39,405 nt of DNA, from contig NZ_LJYG01000026.1 in the NCBI RefSeq assembly GCF_001440035.1, positions 177,083 through 216,487 on the forward strand. The letters run 5' to 3'. Position numbers and translations under genes: made by a program. Each line of letters starts with the position of its first letter. Position 1 is the first letter of the stretch. Below the pieces are notes generated by a model. The model saw only the letters and a program-made list of their open reading frames with translations. It did no database searches and was not told the origin of the DNA. This DNA is from Bradyrhizobium manausense (GTDB taxonomy: Bacteria > Pseudomonadota > Alphaproteobacteria > Rhizobiales > Xanthobacteraceae). Shown here piece by piece: positions 34,369-39,405 of the stretch.

Positions 34369-36315
34369 TTACGCCAGGCAGCGGAAGAGCAGGGCCGGAT
34401 CGCGGTCGGGATCGATACGCAATTTGATCCCGCCCCATTCGATGCGGGACTGTTCGCCTGTCATGAGATTTTCAACAGCGGTGACGGGGCGGCGTTCGCC
34501 GCCGACGTCGATGGTGAGGTCGCCGAGCGGCAACCAGGTCTCGCGCACATGGCGCGAGAGGGCGATGGCCGCGACAACAGTGTTGGCGGGTTCGGCGGCC
34601 GCCCTGACGAAGGCGATGGTCTCGCCGTCCTCGATGCCGAGGAAGCGCAGATTGGTGGTCTGCTGCAGCGCCGGATTGTCGTTGCGGATGCGGTTGAGCG
34701 CTGTGATCCAGGGCTTGATGTTGCCTGATTTGTCCCAGTCGCGCTGGCGGATCTGGTACTTCTCGGAATCCTGATATTCTTCGTGGCCGGGCACGGCCTC
34801 GTGCTCGAGCAGCTCGAACCCGCTATAGAGGCCGTAATTGCCTGATAGCGTTGCTGCCAAAGCGACACGGGACTTGAACATCCAGGCCTCGCCGCTCTGG
34901 AGGTGATAGGGCAGCAGGTCCGGCGTGTTGACGAACAGGTTTGCCCGGTAGAAATCCCGCTCGGGATAGCGCGAGAGCTCACCGAGATATTGCTCCAGCT
35001 CCCACTTCGCCGTGCGCCAGGGGAAATAGCTGAAGGACTGCGCGAAGCCGAGCTTGGCGAGACCCTTCATCAGCTTCGGCCGCGCGAACGTCTTGGCGAA
35101 CAGGATCACCTCGGGATGCCGCTGCCTGATCTCGTGGACCAGCCACTCCCAGAACGGCAGCGGCGCGGTGTCGTGATTGTCGATGGCGAAGATGGTCACG
35201 CCATGGTCGATCCAGAACAGCATGGCGTTGCGAAACGCATTCCACAGCCCGACCCGGTCGACCGAGGCGAAATCGGGGATGACGATGTCGGAATAGGGGC
35301 CGTCCGCCGTCCGCACCGAGCGGTCCGGCCGCCATTTGAACCATTCCGGATGCTGCCTCAGCCAGGGGTGATCCGGCGAGCATTGCACGGCGAAATCGAG
35401 CGCGATCTCGAGACCGTATTCGAGGCAGGTCGCGACCAGCGCGCGGAAATCCTCGATGGTGCCGAGCTCGGGATGCAGCGCATCGTGCCCGCCCTCGGCC
35501 GAGCCGATCGCATAGGGCGAACCGGGCTCGCCCTCGGTTGCGACCGGCGCATTGTTGCGGCCCTTGCGGCTGGTGCGCCCGATCGGGTGGATCGGCGTGA
35601 AGTACAGGACGTCAAAGCCCATCGCGGCGATGTCGGGTACGCGGGCGATGCAGTCGCGGAGCGTGCCGTGCCGGCCGGCCACCGTGCTCTGGCTGCGCGG
35701 CATCATCTGATACCAGGCACTGAAGCGCGCCTTGTCGCGGTCGACAATCAGCGGGAAGTTTGGCGAGCGGGTCAGGTCGGGCCGCGCCTGGCTTTCGGCC
35801 ATGGCCTCGCCGAGATCAGTTGCGAGCAGCGAAGCGACGTCGCCGTTTTGGAGATAATCCTCGCATTGCCTGAAAATCACGGCCGCAGCGTCCTGCCGCG
35901 CGCCATGCGCCTTGGTCAAAAGGCCGGCGCCCTCGATCGCATCGAGCGTCACGTCGCCGCCCGAGAGCTGCTTGCGTTCGAGCCCGTGACGCCAGGTGGC
36001 GAATTCGTCGGTCCAGGCTTCGATGGCATAGACATATTGGCCTGCTTCGGTTGGCGTGAACGCGCCGCACCAGCGGTCGTCGCCATGATGGGTCATCGGC
36101 TCGCGCCGCCATTCCCGGTCCTGTTCGCCACGCCAGATCAGCGCGGCTCTGATGGTCGCCTCGCCGTCGCGATAGATGTCGGCCCAGACCTCGACCCGAT
36201 CCCCCGCGATCCGCTTCACGGCGAAGCGGCCGCCATCGATCAACGGATAGATATCTTCGATGAGGAAAGCGCTGCCGGCGGCGGCACTCTCGACAGTTTG
36301 AATTGTCTTGTTCAC
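34369..36315 (-). CDS. glgE: GlgE-like maltosyltransferase homologue (GH13_3) with altered catalytic residues
   Basis: By fold this is GlgE, which adds maltose from maltose-1-phosphate to glucan: domain N-S (EDIYPLIDGGRFAVKRIAGD), RFSAWYQMMPRS, MGFDVLYFTPIHPIGRTSRKG, GSAEGGHDALHPELGT, LDFAVQCSPDHPWLRQHPEWF, LFVNTPDLLPYHL and YSGFELLEH. Counting from GTG 36315 (648 residues), nucleophile Asp379 (FAIDN) and Asp466 (NTPD) remain. The expected acid/base Glu of the AEAF(T)RP motif is Lys408 (LFAKTFARPK, codon AAG at 35094-35092). The conserved Arg of FRVDN is Ala377, and the substrate loop ENPPKKYQDI is replaced by TADGPYSDIV. Canonical activity is therefore doubtful. The start is uncertain: ATG 36507 would add 64 non-family residues, so the GTG is preferred. 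It is the first gene of the minus cluster. Confidence 0.85.
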   Translation of the reverse strand: MNKTIQTVESAAAGSAFLIEDIYPLIDGGRFAVKRIAGDRVEVWADIYRDGEATIRAALIWRGEQDREWRREPMTHHGDDRWCGAFTPTEAGQYVYAIEAWTDEFATWRHGLERKQLSGGDVTLDAIEGAGLLTKAHGARQDAAAVIFRQCEDYLQNGDVASLLATDLGEAMAESQARPDLTRSPNFPLIVDRDKARFSAWYQMMPRSQSTVAGRHGTLRDCIARVPDIAAMGFDVLYFTPIHPIGRTSRKGRNNAPVATEGEPGSPYAIGSAEGGHDALHPELGTIEDFRALVATCLEYGLEIALDFAVQCSPDHPWLRQHPEWFKWRPDRSVRTADGPYSDIVIPDFASVDRVGLWNAFRNAMLFWIDHGVTIFAIDNHDTAPLPFWEWLVHEIRQRHPEVILFAKTFARPKLMKGLAKLGFAQSFSYFPWRTAKWELEQYLGELSRYPERDFYRANLFVNTPDLLPYHLQSGEAWMFKSRVALAATLSGNYGLYSGFELLEHEAVPGHEEYQDSEKYQIRQRDWDKSGNIKPWITALNRIRNDNPALQQTTNLRFLGIEDGETIAFVRAAAEPANTVVAAIALSRHVRETWLPLGDLTIDVGGERRPVTAVENLMTGEQSRIEWGGIKLRIDPDRDPALLFRCLA

Positions 36316-36406
36316 GGTGATGCCATTGACAAGAAAGCAGGAGCCCGTTTCCCTTGTCGGGAACCTACGCTTGGTACCACTATAGAAAGCCGCTTGTGTG
36401 TCATTG

Positions 36407-36420
36407 GTTCCCTTGGGAAC
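36407..36420. promoter_or_regulatory. 14-bp palindrome between glgE-like gene and malQ
   Basis: GTTCCC-TT-GGGAAC lies about 92 bases upstream of GTG 36315 and 100 bases upstream of malQ, in the 204-bp divergent region. Each arm contains a GGAAC that could be the -35 part of a stress-sigma promoter, but the matching GTT is not at 16-17 bases (18 bases toward malQ, absent the other way). It may instead be an operator. Confidence 0.35.
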
Positions 36421-36519
36421 GGCAGGCCCAGTTTGCGAGTTACCCCTGACTAACCTCTTCCGCGACCTCGTTAAAATCCATGCCCCCGGCCAAACAATGG
36501 CCTGCAAGCTGCGTGCCGA

Positions 36520-38481
36520 ATGGATCTTTTAGCTCAAGCCCGGATCAAGGGCGTTCAGTCCGAATTCGTCGATGCCCTCGGCAAGCTGCGGGTCACTGCG
36601 CCCGAGGCGCTCAAGTCCATCCTCGATGCCCTGCCGGAAAAGCGGGTCTATCGCTTCGTCAGCGGTCCGGTCGTGGTGCGCGCGCTCGGCAATCCGCGCA
36701 CCGAGCTCGCTTCCGTCGGCGCCGCGCCGCTGCAATGGAAGATCACGGGCAACGGCAACATGATCGGGCAGGGCGAGACGCACGAGCCTGTCATCGCCTG
36801 GCCCGCCGGCCTGCCGCTGGGCTATCACCGGCTGACGCTGACCGACGCTGCGGGCGCGACCGAAGAGGTGCCGATGATCGTGGCGCCTGAACGGGCCTTC
36901 GGCGGTGAGTTTGACCGCGGCTGGCTGCTGGCCGTGCAGCTCTACAGCGTCCGCTCGGATCGCAATTGGGGCATCGGCGATTTCACCGACCTCGCCGGCC
37001 TTGTCAGGCTCGCCAAGCAACTCGGCGCCGACGGCGTCGGGCTCAATCCGCTCCATGTCCTGTTTGACGATCATCCGGCCGATTGCAGCCCCTATTCGCC
37101 GAACAGCCGGCTGTTTCTCAATCCGCTTTATATCGACGTGGAGGCCATCCCCGAATATTCGGCCGACCTCATCCCGGACGCTGCCAGGACCGCGGCGCGG
37201 CTGCGCGAAGGCGATCGTGTCCCTTACGCCGATATGGCGGCGCTGAAATGGCTGGGCCTGCGCGCCGCCTTTGACAGCTTCGTGAAGTCAGCGACCGGTG
37301 TCCGGCGCAACCAGTTCGATGCTTTTCGAGCGGACCGCGGGCCGCTGTTGTCGCGCTTTGCCTGCTTCGAGGTACTTCGGCATCGTTTCAATGTGCCGTG
37401 GTGGGAATGGCCGGTGGAATGGCAGCAGCCGGACGATGCCAAATGCGCTGAATTGCGCAACGGACCCGACAAGCACAAGATCGAGTTCGTCGAATTTGTG
37501 CAATGGACGGCGGACAGCCAGTTGCGCGCTGCGAAGGAGCTCTCCGCAGAGCTCGGCATGCGCGTCGGGCTCTATCTCGACGTTGCCGTGGGCGTGCAGT
37601 CCAACGGCTTCGATGCCTGGAACGAGCAGACGTCCATCTCCCGCCATCTCGCGGTCGGCGCCCCGCCTGATGTTCTCAATACCGTCGGCCAGGATTGGGG
37701 CCTTGCCGGCTTCAACGCCGGCGGCCTGGAGGCGCAATCCTTCGTGCCCTTTGCGAACATGCTGGCCGCCTCGATGCGGCATGCCGGTGCCATCAGGCTC
37801 GATCACGTGCTCGGCTTGAAGCGGCTGTACCTGGTGCCGCGCGGCTTCAAGCCCGACAACGGCGCCTATGTGCAGATGCCGCTCGAGGCGCTGCTGGCGG
37901 CGGTCGTGTGCGAGAGCGTGACCCATAAATGCATCGTGATCGGCGAGGACCTCGGCACCGTGCCCGAAGGATTCCGCGAGACCATGCAGGATTTCGGCAT
38001 CTGGTCCTACCTCGTCATGATGTTCGAGCGCGACGACGCCGGCCATTTCCGCAATGTCGACCATTACCGGCCGAACGCGCTGGTCACGCTGAATACCCAT
38101 GATCTCTGCACCTATGCGGGCTGGCGCTCGTTCAGCGATCTCAAGATGAAGCGCTCGCTGGGGCTCGATCCCGGCGAGAACGAGCAGGCGCGCTGGGACG
38201 CGCTCGGTGCGCTCGACGAGATCCTGCGCCAGAACGGGATCAAGGCCAACGATCTCTACTCTGTGCTCGGCTTCCTGTCGCGCACGCCGTCGCGGCTGCT
38301 CGCCGTGTCGCTGGAGGACCTGCTCGGCGTGATCGACCAACCCAACATTCCCGGCACCATCGATGAGCACCCGAACTGGCGGCAGCGGCTCCCGGTCGCG
38401 CTCGATCAGATCGCCGCCAAGATCGATCTCGCGGCCCTGAAGGCCGCGACGCGGGAACGTTCGCTCGTCGGTGGGCGTTGA
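36520..38481 (+). CDS. malQ: 4-alpha-glucanotransferase MalQ
   Basis: MalQ (GH77, amylomaltase) transfers maltooligosyl units between glucans, trimming short chains left by GlgX. The 653-residue protein has an N-terminal extension of about 125 residues as in proteobacterial long forms, then VQLYSVRSDRNWGIGDF, PNSRLFLNPLYIDVE, nucleophile Asp428 in AIRLDHVLGLKRLYL, acid Glu476 in IGEDLGTVP, and LNTHDLCTYAGW. All are intact. ATG 36520 has only a weak ribosome site. It diverges from the GlgE-like gene and is followed after 27 bases by the GH15 gene, probably one transcript. Confidence 0.94.
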   Translation: MDLLAQARIKGVQSEFVDALGKLRVTAPEALKSILDALPEKRVYRFVSGPVVVRALGNPRTELASVGAAPLQWKITGNGNMIGQGETHEPVIAWPAGLPLGYHRLTLTDAAGATEEVPMIVAPERAFGGEFDRGWLLAVQLYSVRSDRNWGIGDFTDLAGLVRLAKQLGADGVGLNPLHVLFDDHPADCSPYSPNSRLFLNPLYIDVEAIPEYSADLIPDAARTAARLREGDRVPYADMAALKWLGLRAAFDSFVKSATGVRRNQFDAFRADRGPLLSRFACFEVLRHRFNVPWWEWPVEWQQPDDAKCAELRNGPDKHKIEFVEFVQWTADSQLRAAKELSAELGMRVGLYLDVAVGVQSNGFDAWNEQTSISRHLAVGAPPDVLNTVGQDWGLAGFNAGGLEAQSFVPFANMLAASMRHAGAIRLDHVLGLKRLYLVPRGFKPDNGAYVQMPLEALLAAVVCESVTHKCIVIGEDLGTVPEGFRETMQDFGIWSYLVMMFERDDAGHFRNVDHYRPNALVTLNTHDLCTYAGWRSFSDLKMKRSLGLDPGENEQARWDALGALDEILRQNGIKANDLYSVLGFLSRTPSRLLAVSLEDLLGVIDQPNIPGTIDEHPNWRQRLPVALDQIAAKIDLAALKAATRERSLVGGR

Positions 38482-38508
38482 TATCGAGGGTTTTAGGCTC
38501 GCAAAACA

Positions 38509-39405
38509 TTGTCGCAGAGGATCGAGGACTATGCGCTGATCGGCGACTGCGAGACCGCGGCGCTGGTCGGGCGCAACGGCTCGATCGACTGGCTGTGCTG
38601 GCCGGCCTTCGATTCCGACGCCTGCTTTGCCGCCATCCTCGGCACGCGCAAGAACGGCCGCTGGCTGATCGCTCCGAGCGAGGACGTTACAAGCATCTCG
38701 CGCCGCTATCTCGGCGACACTCTCATCCTTGAAACGCGCTTTGAAACGAAGAGCGGCACCGCCGTGCTGATCGATTTCATGCCGCCGCGCGGCAAGGCTT
38801 CCGACATCGTGCGGCTGGTGCGCGGCGTCAAGGGCACGGTGAAGATGCGGATGGAGCTCATCATCCGCTTCGGCTTCGGCGTCGATATTCCCTGGGTGCG
38901 CCGCTGCGAAGATCGGTCCCTGCTGGCGGTCGCCGGCCAGGACATGACCGTGTTGCGCACGCCGGTCGAAATCCGCGGCGAGGATCTCACCACGGTGTCC
39001 GATTTCGACGTCAAGGCCGGCGAGACCGTGCCGTTCGTGCTGACCTACGGCCCCTCGCATCTCGATCCGCCTGCGGCAATCGACCCGGAGATCGCGCTCC
39101 ATGAGACCGAAAAGTTCTGGAAGGAGTGGTCAAGCCGCTCCACCCATGATGGCGAGTATCGCAATCTCGTCATGCGCTCGCTGATCACGCTGAAGGCGCT
39201 GACATTTGGCCCGACGGGGGGCATCGTCGCGGCGCCGACCACCTCGCTGCCGGAAAAGCTCGGCGGTGGCAGGAACTGGGACTACCGCTTCTGCTGGCTG
39301 CGGGATGCCACCTTCACGCTGCTGGCGCTGATGAACTCCGGCTACACCGAGGAAGCCCTGGCCTGGCACAATTGGCTGCTGCGTGCGGCCGCCGGCTCGC
39401 CCGCC
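38509..39405 (+). CDS. glycoside hydrolase family 15 protein (glucoamylase/trehalase type), runs off the right edge
   Basis: The 299 codons seen begin at TTG 38509 (read as Met): SQRIEDYALIGDCETAALVG, then NGSIDWLCWPAFDS, typical of bacterial GH15 proteins. Later marks are TSLPEKLGGGRNWDYRFCW and LRDATFTLLALMNSGYTEEA, the substrate-binding part of the catalytic barrel. An in-frame TAG lies 15 bases upstream and no ATG or GTG fits, so the TTG is the only start. The catalytic Glu pair lies beyond the window. GH15 members of this length class act as glucoamylases or as trehalases; next to trehalose genes a trehalase is possible but undecided. It follows malQ after 27 bases. Confidence 0.88.
   Translation, partial: MSQRIEDYALIGDCETAALVGRNGSIDWLCWPAFDSDACFAAILGTRKNGRWLIAPSEDVTSISRRYLGDTLILETRFETKSGTAVLIDFMPPRGKASDIVRLVRGVKGTVKMRMELIIRFGFGVDIPWVRRCEDRSLLAVAGQDMTVLRTPVEIRGEDLTTVSDFDVKAGETVPFVLTYGPSHLDPPAAIDPEIALHETEKFWKEWSSRSTHDGEYRNLVMRSLITLKALTFGPTGGIVAAPTTSLPEKLGGGRNWDYRFCWLRDATFTLLALMNSGYTEEALAWHNWLLRAAAGSPA

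Overview
The window looks like chromosomal DNA of a Bradyrhizobium-type alphaproteobacterium (Nitrobacteraceae). This rests on the uniformly high GC and codon use, on intergenic palindromes of the kind common in Bradyrhizobium (for example the ATGGCCGGG/CCCGGCCAT stem near 1.93 kb), on FixK2-like and sigma-EcfG-like promoter signatures, and on the gene set: Kdp, NHEJ, and a trehalose/glucan cluster ordered treS-glgB-glgX-treZ-treY. Species assignment is inference. No tRNA, rRNA, insertion sequence, prophage or CRISPR array was seen.

Layout. 0-2.6 kb: a DegP/DegQ-type periplasmic protease, two overlapping tiny genes, a gene-free stretch with a palindromic repeat, and a small exported glycine-rich protein. 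2.6-7.2 kb: acyl-CoA/organic acid metabolism (CitE-like lyase, acyl-CoA dehydrogenase, AMP-dependent acyl-CoA synthetase) and upp. 7.2-9.4 kb: an accessory-looking block of small membrane or unknown proteins plus a dapA-like remnant. A bipartite sequence occurs here four times, each time with its two halves exactly 33 bp apart. 9.4-17.8 kb: a 27-aa membrane peptide gene, kdpF-A-B-C and kdpD-kdpE, with two near-identical ~81 bp palindromic repeats in opposite orientation bracketing kdpCDE. 17.8-21.5 kb: divergent ku and ligD (NHEJ) sharing a short intergenic region with GGAAC-N17-GTT on both strands. 21.5-22.3 kb: a DUF3309-type peptide and a PHA-system family protein. 22.3-39.4 kb: an alpha-glucan/trehalose cluster. 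On the minus strand run a GlgE-like protein, a TreS-maltokinase fusion, GlgB, GlgX, TreZ and TreY, nearly or fully overlapping. On the plus strand are malQ and a GH15 enzyme that runs off the window.

How the genes work together. Kdp is high-affinity K+ uptake under KdpD/KdpE. TreS-Mak would interconvert maltose and trehalose and make maltose-1-phosphate; GlgE would normally extend glucan with it, GlgB branches, GlgX debranches, TreY/TreZ release trehalose, and MalQ/GH15 recycle glucan. K+ uptake, trehalose and NHEJ together suggest osmotic/desiccation stress survival.

Main points for a second look: (1) the four-copy 33-bp-phased element, which precedes four different transcription units including kdp; (2) the GlgE-like protein, whose expected catalytic acid Glu is Lys and whose conserved Arg near the nucleophile is Ala, while every other GH13 enzyme of the cluster keeps its catalytic residues; (3) the two-way stress-sigma-like promoter between ku and ligD.
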